Both the position numbers and the translations under genes were made by a program. The notes under the pieces were generated by a model that searched no databases, was not told the DNA's origin, and saw only the letters and a program-made list of their open reading frames with translations. This document shows positions 45,094 through 54,675 of a DNA stretch of 64,000 bases, one piece after another (the stretch's first letter is position 1; each line of letters begins with the position of its first letter). Source of the DNA: an uncultured Lachnospiraceae bacterium (GTDB lineage Bacteria; Bacillota; Clostridia; Lachnospirales; Lachnospiraceae); contig CAQGLR010000011.1 in assembly GCA_948794795.1 (NCBI GenBank), positions 1 through 64,000 of the forward strand. Direction: 5' to 3'.

Positions 45094-45122
45094 AGTATAA
45101 CATGACAACAATATCATATCAA
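45094..45122 (-). promoter_or_regulatory. Sigma-A type promoter of the first polysaccharide operon
   Basis: On the minus strand TTGATA (45122-45117), a 17-base spacer and TATACT (45099-45094), with about 60 bases of leader before the TTG start. Confidence 0.72.
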
Positions 45123-45230
45123 GCAGATAACACTATAAAAAACTGGCTGCCAGGAAATCTGCTATCCATACAAGCAATTTTAAAGTGGTATTAATATACA
45201 TATAAATTTCTAAAATTATATAAAATAAAA

Positions 45231-45263
45231 CAGACATCCTATAGAAAACTTCCTGGATGTCTG
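45231..45263 (-). terminator. Intrinsic terminator of the XRE regulator gene
   Basis: CAGACATCC / GGATGTCTG, a nine-base perfect stem, followed on the minus strand by TTTTATTTTAT. It isolates the regulator from the polysaccharide operon promoter at 45122. Confidence 0.85.
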
Positions 45264-45287
45264 CATATTCTACACAATAATAATTTT

Positions 45288-46025
45288 TTATAATGGTAAA
45301 TTATTGTTTTGCATTTCAATATTATATTCTTTTTCCTGGTTTGTTACTACAAGGTCAAATACTTGCATAATGCTTTTCTGTTTCTCTGGACTTTGCATAG
45401 CAAAAAGGGTATCAAAAAATTTATTTGCTGTAATTTTATTATTTATAAGAAATTCCATATCATAACCATATTTGTTGCTTATTTTTAATGGTATCCTTAT
45501 ATCATGTGCATATCCGCTTTTCATTATAGAATTCCATTTATATCTTGAAATACCAAGTTCTTTTATCATCTTCTTTTCACTGGTCCTTTTACGGTTTTTC
45601 TCATATTCCAGAACATATTTTATTGCTGATGGCGCTTCTGCTGGTATCTTTTCAAGCAGCCCGTCCATAAATATTTTATAATATGGATTGTTATAGTATT
45701 CTTTGTTATCATCTTGTAAAAACATACATGCTAATACTTTTAATGCTACTTTTATATATGGCTGGGGGTATCCATTAATTTTTTCAAAAAATACACTTGT
45801 ACAGGAAGGATTCTTCCCAAAAAGAATATAATCAATAGAAGTATTATAATAAGAGCATGCCTTAATTAATACTTCTGTTGATATACGTGTATTGCCATTT
45901 TCAATACGTCCATACTGGCTAGGTGCAATATTAAATTCTAATGCTGTATCAGTTTTGTCAATACCTTTGCTTTCACGAAGCTTTCTTAATCTGGCACCAA
46001 TTTTTAAATTATTAATACGCCGCAT
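45288..46025 (-). CDS. XRE-family transcriptional regulator
   Basis: 245 residues. An N-terminal HTH (about 9-62: IGARLRKLRESKGIDKTDTALEF, IAPSQYGRIENGNTRIS) and a helical C-terminus with no recognised sensor. The longer frame starts 15 bases upstream, but GGGGGA 6 bases before ATG 46025 decides. A 13-base palindrome lies upstream of the gene. It sits directly upstream of the polysaccharide operon on the same strand, separated by a terminator, so regulation of that operon or of itself is plausible but not shown. Confidence 0.85.
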   Translation of the reverse strand: MRRINNLKIGARLRKLRESKGIDKTDTALEFNIAPSQYGRIENGNTRISTEVLIKACSYYNTSIDYILFGKNPSCTSVFFEKINGYPQPYIKVALKVLACMFLQDDNKEYYNNPYYKIFMDGLLEKIPAEAPSAIKYVLEYEKNRKRTSEKKMIKELGISRYKWNSIMKSGYAHDIRIPLKISNKYGYDMEFLINNKITANKFFDTLFAMQSPEKQKSIMQVFDLVVTNQEKEYNIEMQNNNLPL

Positions 46026-46059
46026 AGAAATCCCCCACATATGTTCTTTACATTAGTGT

Positions 46060-46072
46060 ATCCATTTTGGAT
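46060..46072. promoter_or_regulatory. Palindromic operator candidate upstream of the XRE gene
   Basis: ATCCATTTTGGAT is a perfect dyad (arms ATCCA / TGGAT) about 35 bases before the start codon. On the minus strand a TACACT that could be a -10 box directly follows it, so a bound regulator would block the promoter. Confidence 0.5.
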
Positions 46073-46122
46073 TTCTACCGCTTGCCAGAATTTATATTTT
46101 GTTTAAATTTTGTAAAACAACT

Positions 46123-46914
46123 CTATATGCCACAATGGAACAATGTCCCTGTGCTTTTATCTTCAAATAAATCATACAGCTTCTTTGGCTGCTTTCCATT
46201 CATAATTACAACATCTATCCCTGCTTGATATGCTATTTCTACGGCATTAAGCTTTGTAACCATGCCTCCTGTTCCAAACTTTGTTGTAACACCTCCTGCA
46301 AGTGCCCTTATATCATCTGTTATTTCATTTACTACTGGTATAAGTGTTGCATCTTTTTCTTTATGTGGGTCCTTATTATATAATCCATCAATATCAGACA
46401 TTATTATAAGTAAATCTGCCTTGGCTATTGTTGCAACTATCGCTGCAAGTGAATCATTCTCACCAACCTCCAGTTCCAGCTCATCAATAGCAACTGTATC
46501 ATTTTCATTTATAACTGGTATTACCCTGTGTGCAATCAGACGTTCCATTGCATTTTCAACATTTTGCCTGCGGTCTTCAAGCAATATGTATTTGGTAAGG
46601 AGCATCTGTGCTACTGTTATGCTGTAATTAGAAAATAAATTATCATACATATACATAAGTTCACACTGTCCTACAGCAGCACATGCCTGTTTTCCAGGTG
46701 TATCCTCTGGCTTCCTGCCTAGACCAAGCTTTCCCATTCCAAGCCCTATCGCACCACTTGAAACAAGTACTACTTCATGCCCTGAATTATGCAAATCGGC
46801 AAGTGTCTTTACAAGCTGTTCAACACGCCTGATATTTAATAATCCTGTTTTATGTGTAAGAGTTGATGTCCCTACTTTAATAACAATACGTTTTCTTTCA
46901 CTTATCTTCTTCAT
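46123..46914 (-). CDS. proB: Glutamate 5-kinase
   Basis: 263 residues, first enzyme of proline synthesis: ATP plus glutamate gives glutamyl 5-phosphate. The amino-acid-kinase signatures KVGTSTLTHKTG (about 13-24), SSGAIGLGMGKLG, NENDTVAIDELE, and GTGGMVTKLNAVEIA are present. It lacks the C-terminal PUA domain, a common short form in Firmicutes. AGGAGG precedes the ATG at 46914. No proA follows it in this window, which is somewhat unusual. Its promoter is at 46958-46986. Confidence 0.95.
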   Translation of the reverse strand: MKKISERKRIVIKVGTSTLTHKTGLLNIRRVEQLVKTLADLHNSGHEVVLVSSGAIGLGMGKLGLGRKPEDTPGKQACAAVGQCELMYMYDNLFSNYSITVAQMLLTKYILLEDRRQNVENAMERLIAHRVIPVINENDTVAIDELELEVGENDSLAAIVATIAKADLLIIMSDIDGLYNKDPHKEKDATLIPVVNEITDDIRALAGGVTTKFGTGGMVTKLNAVEIAYQAGIDVVIMNGKQPKKLYDLFEDKSTGTLFHCGI

Positions 46915-46957
46915 TACAGCCTCCTGCATTTTATTCTATATCCTGTTTTGCACATGG

Positions 46958-46986
46958 ATTATAGCATATTTATATTACTATAGCAA
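46958..46986 (-). promoter_or_regulatory. Sigma-A type promoter for proB
   Basis: On the minus strand TTGCTA (46986-46981), a 17-base spacer and a perfect TATAAT (46963-46958). It lies 15 bases from the end of the adjacent repeat arm. Confidence 0.75.
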
Positions 46987-47000
46987 TTACAACATTATAA

Positions 47001-47067
47001 TTTGAGTTCCCCCATTTTTTTAATACACAAGTTATGCAGCTCTGGCAATTCCAAAATTTTACCAACA
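47001..47067 (+). repeat. Left arm of the palindromic MITE-like repeat
   Basis: TTTGAGTTCCCCCATTTTTT, then taatacacaagttatgcag, then CTCTGGCAATTCCAAAATTT. This matches the left arms at 58714 and 61255 and is the inverse of the copy at the window start. The core and right arm are missing. It lies between proB's promoter and clpB's terminator. Confidence 0.75.
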
Positions 47068-47068
47068 A

Positions 47069-47106
47069 AAAGCCATCTGCTGCTTTATATAGCAACAGAT
47101 GGCTTT
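47069..47106 (-). terminator. Intrinsic terminator of clpB
   Basis: The stem AAGCCATCTG / CAGATGGCTT is further extended by CTGC/GC(A) pairing around a short A/T loop. On the minus strand it ends in TTTTTGTT, 25 bases after the clpB stop. Confidence 0.9.
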
Positions 47107-47131
47107 GTTTTAACTTAAGGATTTTAATAAT

Positions 47132-49708
47132 TTATCTTATTCCAAGTTTTCCTCCTGCATTATCAATTACTACTGTATCACCTGCCCTTACTTTATCACC
47201 AAGGATTTCCCTTGCCATAAGTGTTTCAACATTCTTCTGCAGATATCTTTTTAATGGACGTGCACCAAAACTTGGCTCATATGCTTCATCAGCCACAAGT
47301 TTTACTGCTGCATCTGTAAGCTGTACCTTAATCTCTTTATCTGCAAGCCTTTTATTTAACTCTTTCATTAATATATTTATAATACCACTTATATTATCTT
47401 TAGTAAGTGGTTTAAACATAACTATCTCATCCAGCCTGTTTAAAAATTCCGGCCTGAAACTTGCACGCAAATCACTCATTGCCATGTCTTGTGCATCTTT
47501 GCTTATACTTCCATCTTCCGTAATACCCTCAAGAAGGTATGATGAACCAATATTAGATGTAAGGATTAGTATAGTATTTTTAAAATCTACTGTGCGTCCT
47601 TGCGAATCTGTAATCCTTCCATCATCAAGCACCTGCAGCAACACATTAAACACATCAGGATGTGCTTTCTCTATCTCATCAAAAAGCACAACTGAATATG
47701 GCTTTCTTCTCACTGCTTCTGTAAGCTGCCCTCCTTCTTCATATCCTACATATCCTGGAGGCGCCCCGATAAGCCTTGAAACGGAATACTTCTCCATATA
47801 CTCACTCATATCAATCCTGACCATATTATTTTCATCATCAAAAAGGCTTGCTGCAAGTGTCTTGGCAAGTTCAGTCTTACCTACACCTGTAGGTCCCAAG
47901 AACAGAAAAGAACCTATAGGTTTTGAAGGGTCTTTTATTCCAGCTTTGGAACGCAGTATTGCTTCTGATACAAGTTTTACACCTTCATCCTGTCCAATTA
48001 CACGTTTGTGAAGTTCATCCTCAAGATGTAATGTCTTTTCACGTTCACTTTCATTTAATTTTGCAACAGGAATTCCTGTCCACCTTGAAATAATCTTAGC
48101 AATCTCATCTTCTGTAACATTTTCCTGTACAAGGGTATTCTTGTTATCCTTTACCCTGTCTTCCTCTTCCGCAAGCTGTCTTTCAAGCTCTGGAAGCCTT
48201 CCATATTGTAATTCGGCAAGCTTTTCAAGGTTATAATCCCTCTTGGCAGCTTCCATCTCTGTATGGATATCATTTATGCTTTCTTTTAATTTATTAACTT
48301 TATCTACAGCAGATTTCTCCTGGTCCCACTTTGCCTTCTGTGCTGTAAAGTTATCTTTTAATTCAGCAAGTTCTTTTTGCAGGTTTGCAAGCCTTTCTTT
48401 TGAAAGATTGTCATTCTCTTTTTTAAGCGCAGCTTCTTCTATTTCAAACTGCATAATCTTTCTCTGCACTTCATCAAGTTCAGCTGGCAGGCTGTCAAGT
48501 TCTGTTTTTATCATGGCACATGCCTCATCCACAAGGTCAATAGCTTTATCTGGAAGAAAACGGTCTGAAATATACCTGTCTGATAATGTTGCTGCTGCTA
48601 CAAGCGCAGCATCTGTTATCTTAACACCATGGAAAACTTCATATCTGTCTTTAAGCCCGCGCAATATTGATATTGTATCCTCAACTGCTGGCTCTGACAC
48701 CATTACTGGCTGGAACCTTCTTTCAAGTGCAGCATCTTTTTCAATATACATACGGTATTCATCAAGCGTAGTTGCACCAATACAATGGAGTTCACCACGT
48801 GCAAGCATTGGTTTTAACATATTTCCTGCATCCATTGCACCATCTGTTTTGCCTGCGCCAACAATAGTATGGAGCTCATCAATAAACAGTATTATCTGCC
48901 CCTCACTTTTCTTAACTTCTTCAAGTACAGCTTTAAGACGCTCTTCAAATTCACCACGGTACTTAGCACCTGCTACAAGGGCACCCATATCAAGCGCAAA
49001 TATTTTCTTATCTTTAAGGGCTTCTGGTACATCACCACGCACAATACGCTGTGCAAGCCCTTCAACAGCAGCAGTTTTTCCAACACCAGGCTCACCGATA
49101 AGCACAGGGTTATTCTTCGTTTTACGTGAAAGTATCCTTACAATATTACGGATTTCACTGTCCCTGCCAATAACAGGGTCCATTTTCCCGTCTTTAGCCC
49201 TTTCAACAAGGTCTGCACCATATTTCTCCAATGTATCATAAGTAGCTTCTGGATTGTCACTTGTAACCCTCTGGTTGCCCCTGACCTTGGATAATGCCTG
49301 CAGGAACCTTTCCCTTGTAATCTGGCACTGTTTCATAAGTGCTTTAATCTCTTTATCAGGATGGGCAAGCAGGCTTAAAAATAAGTGTTCTACTGAAACA
49401 TATTCATCTCCCATATGTTTTGCTTCATCTTCCGCATATATCAAAGTCTGGTTTAAATACTGGTCAATATGAAGCTGTCCGCCACTTACCTTAGGACGTT
49501 TTGCTAACAGCCCGTCAACCTGCGCCATAAATACATCAGGTTCAATACCCATCTTTTCAATAAGTTTTCTTATAAGGCTGTCCTCAACAGACATCATAGA
49601 TGCCAGCAAATGCGGCTGTGCAATCTCCTGGTGGCCGTAATCCATTGCAACCTTTTCACAGTTCTGTACTACTTCTTGTGACTTTTGTGTAAATTTACTG
49701 ATATTCAT
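47132..49708 (-). CDS. clpB: ATP-dependent disaggregase ClpB
   Basis: 858-residue AAA+ chaperone that rescues aggregated proteins with DnaK. In order: Clp N-domain (about 1-150), first ATPase with GEPGVGKTA, the Lys/Glu-rich middle coiled coil (about 400-520, with LKKENDNLSKERLANL), second ATPase with FLGPTGVGKTELAK, and the C-terminal D2-small domain (SFGARPLKRYLQK). The frame extends to 49738, but GGAGGTG 6 bases before ATG 49708 fixes the start. It has a strong promoter with a degenerate CIRCE operator. Confidence 0.96.
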   Translation of the reverse strand: MNISKFTQKSQEVVQNCEKVAMDYGHQEIAQPHLLASMMSVEDSLIRKLIEKMGIEPDVFMAQVDGLLAKRPKVSGGQLHIDQYLNQTLIYAEDEAKHMGDEYVSVEHLFLSLLAHPDKEIKALMKQCQITRERFLQALSKVRGNQRVTSDNPEATYDTLEKYGADLVERAKDGKMDPVIGRDSEIRNIVRILSRKTKNNPVLIGEPGVGKTAAVEGLAQRIVRGDVPEALKDKKIFALDMGALVAGAKYRGEFEERLKAVLEEVKKSEGQIILFIDELHTIVGAGKTDGAMDAGNMLKPMLARGELHCIGATTLDEYRMYIEKDAALERRFQPVMVSEPAVEDTISILRGLKDRYEVFHGVKITDAALVAAATLSDRYISDRFLPDKAIDLVDEACAMIKTELDSLPAELDEVQRKIMQFEIEEAALKKENDNLSKERLANLQKELAELKDNFTAQKAKWDQEKSAVDKVNKLKESINDIHTEMEAAKRDYNLEKLAELQYGRLPELERQLAEEEDRVKDNKNTLVQENVTEDEIAKIISRWTGIPVAKLNESEREKTLHLEDELHKRVIGQDEGVKLVSEAILRSKAGIKDPSKPIGSFLFLGPTGVGKTELAKTLAASLFDDENNMVRIDMSEYMEKYSVSRLIGAPPGYVGYEEGGQLTEAVRRKPYSVVLFDEIEKAHPDVFNVLLQVLDDGRITDSQGRTVDFKNTILILTSNIGSSYLLEGITEDGSISKDAQDMAMSDLRASFRPEFLNRLDEIVMFKPLTKDNISGIINILMKELNKRLADKEIKVQLTDAAVKLVADEAYEPSFGARPLKRYLQKNVETLMAREILGDKVRAGDTVVIDNAGGKLGIR

Positions 49709-49771
49709 ATGCACACCTCCAATTCCGCATAAACACATATAACTATAATATTACCACTTTCATCGAAAGCA

Positions 49772-49814
49772 ATCATAGCACTTTCTGTTAGCCAAGTCAA
49801 GAGGTGAGTGCTAA
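49772..49814 (-). promoter_or_regulatory. clpB promoter overlapping a degenerate CIRCE operator
   Basis: On the minus strand TTGACT (49800-49795), a 17-base spacer and TATGAT (49777-49772). The HrcA half-site TTAGCACTC (49814-49806) is perfect. After exactly 9 bases the second arm retains only GCTAA of its nine bases (49792-49788 on the minus strand). The stop codon of the upstream permease gene lies inside the first half-site. Confidence 0.65.
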
Positions 49815-52204
49815 TTTATTTTATTTTTTATCCGCCCAGCCAAAGAAGTTTTATTTTGTTCTTTAAGACAGAATAAAGAAATTACTACTGGAATAAAAAC
49901 CATGGCAATAATATATAAAACAACTGCTAACAGCGGAAACTTATATTGTAAATAACTTGCAGTCCTTTGCATAAAACAGATAAACCCAAAACCTGCAGCT
50001 GTACCAGCTGTCAATGTAATTATAAGGTTTGGCAATGCAATAAGAAAACTCTCCCATAACAACATCCTGGATATTTGCCACTGGTCCATGCCAACAGATT
50101 CTAAAAGCGTCAGTTCCCTCTTTCTTGCAACAATACTGCTTATTACTGTATTAACCAGATTAAAAATGCTAAATAAAATAATAAAGATAGAAACCCCATA
50201 TATTTGTGCCTGGTATTCTTTTATCAGTCCAGAATCTTCTATAAGCTGTTCTCTTAATGTATAAAAAGCTAAATCTTCATATCCATTTAACAATTTCCTC
50301 AACCTGTTTTCTACCTGTGTGCCATTCTTCTCATAATCTTCTACAGAAACAATAAATCCTTTTGTAATATTCATTTTCTTCCATAATTTAGCCATTGTCA
50401 CATCTGCCATATAGTAATCTGGACGGTCTATATCTGATGTTTTAACTGTTTCATCAGAAACAGCGGCTATTTCCAGTTCTATACTATGCTGCTCCCCGTC
50501 AAAATACCTGAATGTTATTTTTTCTCCTGGCTTAAATACAATACCATTTATACTTTCAGTAAAGTTCCGGTTTGTTACAAGGATTGCATTATTTTCTGCC
50601 ATATATTCATAATTATTATTACCATCTGCATTTATCTGGAAATATCCAGAATCATTTTCTGAAAGAGGATAAAATGGCTGGGTAAATGTACTTCCCTGGT
50701 ATTCAATAACACCTGTTGCACTTTTTTCTGTTAATACATCTTTTACATATGGTATCTTAAGTATTTTTTCTTTCAAAGTACCATCCAGATGGCCAGTTAG
50801 CTGCATATCCGTTATCCCATATGTTTCTGGCATGTTATGGTCATACATATAAGAAATATAATATTCTCCATTCTTAAAATAAGACTGTCTTGAATAATCC
50901 ATCTTATCCCATGAAGAGTTCCATGTAGAAGCCACCATAAATAAAATACCTCCAAAAGCAAGTGAAACTGTTGCAAGCCACCATTTTTTGCGGTTATTTC
51001 TACATTCTATCTTAGCTAATGTGTATGGTGATAAATATTTATGCTTGTAGTTATATGATTTTTCTTTTACTTTACTATTTACAATTCTGGATGCCTCAAC
51101 TGGAGAAACTTTTGCTGCAACAGATGCTGGCCTGCTTATAGATATCTGTACAATAAAACACCCTGCAATACTTGTTAAAACTGATATAACCAGATAATTC
51201 TTAAAACTCCAGCCATCAGACACCAGAGAATAAGCAGTTATGCCACTAACCAGCAGAGCAGAAGGTATAGAAAATACACTTAGCAAAAGTCCTTCCCGGC
51301 GTATCATTTTCTTAACCTGCCCTGGTGTCATCCCTATTGTCTGGAATTGTCCTATCTGCTGTATCCTGGAAACCACTGAAAAGTAAAAAATACTATAAAC
51401 CACAATACTTCCAGCTGCAAAAAGCAAAACAGCTACAAATAAAACAGTAAATAACCCAGAATTCCCACTCTGGAGTGACTCTGAAAATTTACTATTTAGG
51501 TTTACATTCTGCCTGTCAATACCATAACCAGCAGCAACCTGGTAAATAAGTGTTGTAAATGTGGAATAAGGCATATCATCCACATTATTAAAACGTACAA
51601 GTGCTTCATATGGTATCTTTTCCATAGCAGGACTTCTGTCTGCAAATTCCTTTGAAGTATAAATAATATATGTTAAGGAAGTATTCTTCTTATCTGTAAA
51701 ACCAGTTACAATAAATTCTTCATTTCCAGCACCCATATCCAATGTAATAACTGTCCCAGGTATACTTTTTTTGTTTAACTTTGCCATAAAAGCCTTATCT
51801 ACAACAATTTCATTATATTTTTGTGGAAAGGTTCCCTCTGGAATTTCATAGGTACTTATTGCTTTATTATTGCTGCCCAAAAAAGAAAACTTATATTCTA
51901 TTCCATCTGTTTCAAACTTTTTATCACAAAATTTATATGGTACAGCTTCTTCAATCCTGCTGTCATCTGCCATATCCTCCACCTGTCCAGAAGTAACATG
52001 CATATATATTACATGCTGCATTTTATCAAGTATCTTTTCATCAGCAATCTTATAACCAGTAATATAAAGAGAAATTGTTGCCACTAATGTAACTGCTAAA
52101 AAAATTGATACAGCAGAAAAGAAACTGGACAACTTTTTTGACATCAGGTTATTTCTGGCAATACGGTAAAGTACCAGGTTATTATTATTTCTGTCAAGCC
52201 TCAT
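49811..52204 (-). CDS. ABC transporter permease with two FtsX/MacB-type domains
   Basis: 797 residues. The N-terminal helix (about 24-48) is followed by a MacB_PCD-like extracytoplasmic domain. Two FtsX blocks follow, at about 245-360 (VVSRIQQIGQFQTIGMTPGQVKKM) and about 675-790 (IVARKRELTLLESVGMDQWQISRM). It pairs with the ATPase gene just upstream, whose stop is 2 bases before the ATG at 52204. AGGTGG marks the start. The layout resembles antimicrobial-peptide efflux or sensing ABC systems; the substrate is unknown. Confidence 0.9.
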   Translation of the reverse strand: MRLDRNNNNLVLYRIARNNLMSKKLSSFFSAVSIFLAVTLVATISLYITGYKIADEKILDKMQHVIYMHVTSGQVEDMADDSRIEEAVPYKFCDKKFETDGIEYKFSFLGSNNKAISTYEIPEGTFPQKYNEIVVDKAFMAKLNKKSIPGTVITLDMGAGNEEFIVTGFTDKKNTSLTYIIYTSKEFADRSPAMEKIPYEALVRFNNVDDMPYSTFTTLIYQVAAGYGIDRQNVNLNSKFSESLQSGNSGLFTVLFVAVLLFAAGSIVVYSIFYFSVVSRIQQIGQFQTIGMTPGQVKKMIRREGLLLSVFSIPSALLVSGITAYSLVSDGWSFKNYLVISVLTSIAGCFIVQISISRPASVAAKVSPVEASRIVNSKVKEKSYNYKHKYLSPYTLAKIECRNNRKKWWLATVSLAFGGILFMVASTWNSSWDKMDYSRQSYFKNGEYYISYMYDHNMPETYGITDMQLTGHLDGTLKEKILKIPYVKDVLTEKSATGVIEYQGSTFTQPFYPLSENDSGYFQINADGNNNYEYMAENNAILVTNRNFTESINGIVFKPGEKITFRYFDGEQHSIELEIAAVSDETVKTSDIDRPDYYMADVTMAKLWKKMNITKGFIVSVEDYEKNGTQVENRLRKLLNGYEDLAFYTLREQLIEDSGLIKEYQAQIYGVSIFIILFSIFNLVNTVISSIVARKRELTLLESVGMDQWQISRMLLWESFLIALPNLIITLTAGTAAGFGFICFMQRTASYLQYKFPLLAVVLYIIAMVFIPVVISLFCLKEQNKTSLAGRIKNKIN

Positions 52205-52206
52205 AC

Positions 52207-52881
52207 TTACCACCTGCTTTCTGCAATCCTGCCATCTTCAATACGGATTGTACGGTCTGCTAACTGTGCTATTTCATTATCATGTGTAATCATAACAACA
52301 GTCTGGTGGAAACTTTTGCTTGTAGCCTGAAGTAATCCTATAACTTCCTGGCTTGTATGGCTGTCTAAATTCCCTGTAGGCTCATCAGCCAGTATAATAG
52401 CAGGTTTTGTTGCTAATGCTCTCGCTATTGCTGCCCTTTGCTGTTGTCCCCCAGATAATTTATTTGGCTTTCTGTATAACTTATCCTCTAATCCCAATGT
52501 TTTTACAATACTTGTAATATACTTATCATCAGCTTTACGCCCATCTAATTCAACTGGAAGAACAATATTATCATATATAGACAGATTAGGTATAAGATTA
52601 TAATTTTGGAAAATAAACCCTATTTTTCTCCTTCGGAAAATTGTAAGTTCATTTCTTCCCATACCATTTAATTCCTGCCCATCTACAACAATACTTCCGC
52701 TTGTTGGGTTATCCAGGCCTCCAAGCATGTTAAGAAGTGTACTTTTGCCAGAACCAGAAGTGCCAACAATAGCAGTGAAACTTCCTTGTTCTATCTCTAA
52801 TGTAACTCCATCAAGTGCTTTAACTAAAACTGGTTCTGTACCATAATATTTCTTCACATTATTTGCACATAAAATATTCAT
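52207..52881 (-). CDS. ABC transporter ATP-binding protein (MacB/BceA-like)
   Basis: 224-residue cytosolic ATPase. Walker A VGTSGSGKSTLL (about 38-49), Q-loop FIFQNYNLIPNLSIYDN, signature LSGGQQQRAAIARAL, Walker B IILADEPTGNLDS and the H-loop MITHD are complete. The TNLD-type ending is typical of the MacB/LolD/BceA group that powers FtsX-like permeases. It is in one unit with the permease at 49811-52204, and follows a histidine kinase gene after a 103-base gap. Confidence 0.95.
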   Translation of the reverse strand: MNILCANNVKKYYGTEPVLVKALDGVTLEIEQGSFTAIVGTSGSGKSTLLNMLGGLDNPTSGSIVVDGQELNGMGRNELTIFRRRKIGFIFQNYNLIPNLSIYDNIVLPVELDGRKADDKYITSIVKTLGLEDKLYRKPNKLSGGQQQRAAIARALATKPAIILADEPTGNLDSHTSQEVIGLLQATSKSFHQTVVMITHDNEIAQLADRTIRIEDGRIAESRW

Positions 52882-52984
52882 TTCTGTTATCTCCCTTCTA
52901 TATTATATTTTTATTATAGAAGCAGATTTTATCAATCCTGTTTCAATTTCATAAATAAAAGTATCAAAACCGAAACAATCAGTT

Positions 52985-53995
52985 TTAAAACCTGTTTGGA
53001 AGACAAACTGAGAAACAGCTCCCTTTTCCTTGTACAGAATGTACAGAAATATATCCCTTTTGCAAAGTAATAATATGTCTTGCAAGATAAAGCCCTAACC
53101 CCAGGCCTTCAATTTTAGAAACGCTTTTTTCCCTGTAAAATCTTTTAAATATATCATTAATATGTGCTGTTTCAATACCTTTTCCTGTATCCCTGATTTT
53201 AATTTCTGTATACATTTCCCCTGTATTAACTGAAATATGGATTTTACCATTTTCTGGCGTATATTTAACAGCATTATCCAGAATATTTCCTATAGCTTCA
53301 GCTGTCCATTTCATATCATGGTAAACCCTTATAGAAGAACGGCAGTCAACAGAAATCTCTATATTCTTATGTCCAGCTTTATGAATTATATCATTTACTG
53401 CAACCGCAAGTGTTTCAATTACCCTGTTATCTGCTGGTTCAAGATTTATCATATCTGTTTCAAGCCTTGAAGATTTTATAAGCGTATCTAGTAAAAATTC
53501 CAGCTTTACAAGCTGTTTCTTTATAACATCAACAAACTGCACAGATTGTTCCTGGATAGTATCCTCATCTGATAACATTCCACAATACATCTTTATATTA
53601 GAAACTGGCGTTTTAATCTGGTGTGTGATTTCAGAAACCATTTCTTGTATTTCCTTTTTTTCTTTCTTATTTTCATCAAACTTAAATTTAACAATACTAT
53701 TCATCTTCTCAAGTTCCATAATTATCTTAGATGTAAGTGTTTCTTTATTCTGCAGGCTTTGTATAAAAACACCATTCATAATATTCTGGGTATAATTACA
53801 TATATCATCAGAAAAATTAATAAACCTTCTGCGGAAATAAAAATAACTGCATAAATTTACCAGACCCAAAGATAAAATAATAAAAGTTAATAACAGCTGC
53901 ATAGCAGCATTATTAACTTCTTTTAAAATAAAAATCCCGCCACAGGTAAGCAGAAAAATATTAGCAAAAAATAATATGTACTTTATAATTTTCAT
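52985..53995 (-). CDS. Sensor histidine kinase (intramembrane-sensing type)
   Basis: 336 residues. Two N-terminal helices (about 4-24 and 30-55) with almost no extracellular loop. Then come a dimerisation helix with SEITHQIKTPVS (His125 the phosphorylation site) and an ATPase domain with GNILDNAVKYTP, IRDTGKGIE and GLGLGLYLAR. The absence of a sensing loop is the hallmark of BceS-like kinases that sense peptide flux through a partner ABC transporter, which is encoded next to it. Its start overlaps the regulator stop by ATGA. Confidence 0.92.
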   Translation of the reverse strand: MKIIKYILFFANIFLLTCGGIFILKEVNNAAMQLLLTFIILSLGLVNLCSYFYFRRRFINFSDDICNYTQNIMNGVFIQSLQNKETLTSKIIMELEKMNSIVKFKFDENKKEKKEIQEMVSEITHQIKTPVSNIKMYCGMLSDEDTIQEQSVQFVDVIKKQLVKLEFLLDTLIKSSRLETDMINLEPADNRVIETLAVAVNDIIHKAGHKNIEISVDCRSSIRVYHDMKWTAEAIGNILDNAVKYTPENGKIHISVNTGEMYTEIKIRDTGKGIETAHINDIFKRFYREKSVSKIEGLGLGLYLARHIITLQKGYISVHSVQGKGSCFSVCLPNRF

Positions 53996-54675
53996 TTACT
54001 CTCTCCAACCCATTTATATCCTAAACCATAAATTGTCTTTATATACTCATATTCCCCATCAGCAATTTTATTTCTCAGCCTGCTGACATTTAAAGAAAGT
54101 GTATGTTCATTTACATAATTCTCTTTCCTGTCCCATATTTTTTCAAGTAAAATATCCTTTGTTAAAATCTTATCTTTATTTTTACAAAACACTTCTAATA
54201 TCTCAAACTCTGTTGGAGTCAGTGAGACAATTTCCCCCTTACTTTTCACAAAATGGCTTTCCAGGTCAATAAACAAGTTACCACATACATAAGTTCCAGT
54301 TTTTTTTACATCAGGACATCTTCTTAATACAGCCTGGATTTTTTCCATAAGTATCTTAATACTAAATGGTTTTACAATATAATCATCCGCTCCAGATTGC
54401 AACCCTTGGATAATCTCTTCTTCAAGACCATGCGCAGTTAAAAAAATAAACGGGACATTATATTTTAATACAGACTCCTTAGCAAAAACAAAGCCATCAC
54501 CATCTGGTAAATTCACATCTAATAATATTAAATCAAATTTTTCTTTTTTCATGTTATCTTCTGCTTCTTCAATACTATATGCAGAAAATGGCACTATTCC
54601 ACGTTTCTGCAGGTTATAACATAACCCAGAATTTAAAATTTCATCATCTTCAACTACTAAAATCCGCTTTTCCAA
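53992..54675 (-). CDS. OmpR-family response regulator
   Basis: 227 residues. Receiver domain with acidic pocket VVEDDE (8-12), phospho-acceptor Asp53 (LLDVNLP) and switch residues (LTAHGL, VKPFS). The C-terminal winged helix has LTPTEFEILEVF and VSRLRNKI to GYKW. It starts at TTG 54675: AGGAGG lies 9 bases upstream, and the upstream in-frame ATGs have no site. It probably controls the ABC genes downstream in the same module. Confidence 0.92.
   Translation of the reverse strand: MEKRILVVEDDEILNSGLCYNLQKRGIVPFSAYSIEEAEDNMKKEKFDLILLDVNLPDGDGFVFAKESVLKYNVPFIFLTAHGLEEEIIQGLQSGADDYIVKPFSIKILMEKIQAVLRRCPDVKKTGTYVCGNLFIDLESHFVKSKGEIVSLTPTEFEILEVFCKNKDKILTKDILLEKIWDRKENYVNEHTLSLNVSRLRNKIADGEYEYIKTIYGLGYKWVGESK

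Noticed and set aside
47034..48011. Plus-strand frame of 325 codons over clpB
   Set aside because: It is antisense to the well-conserved clpB and starts in a repeat arm; no start signal. The same holds for the frame at 48243-49241.
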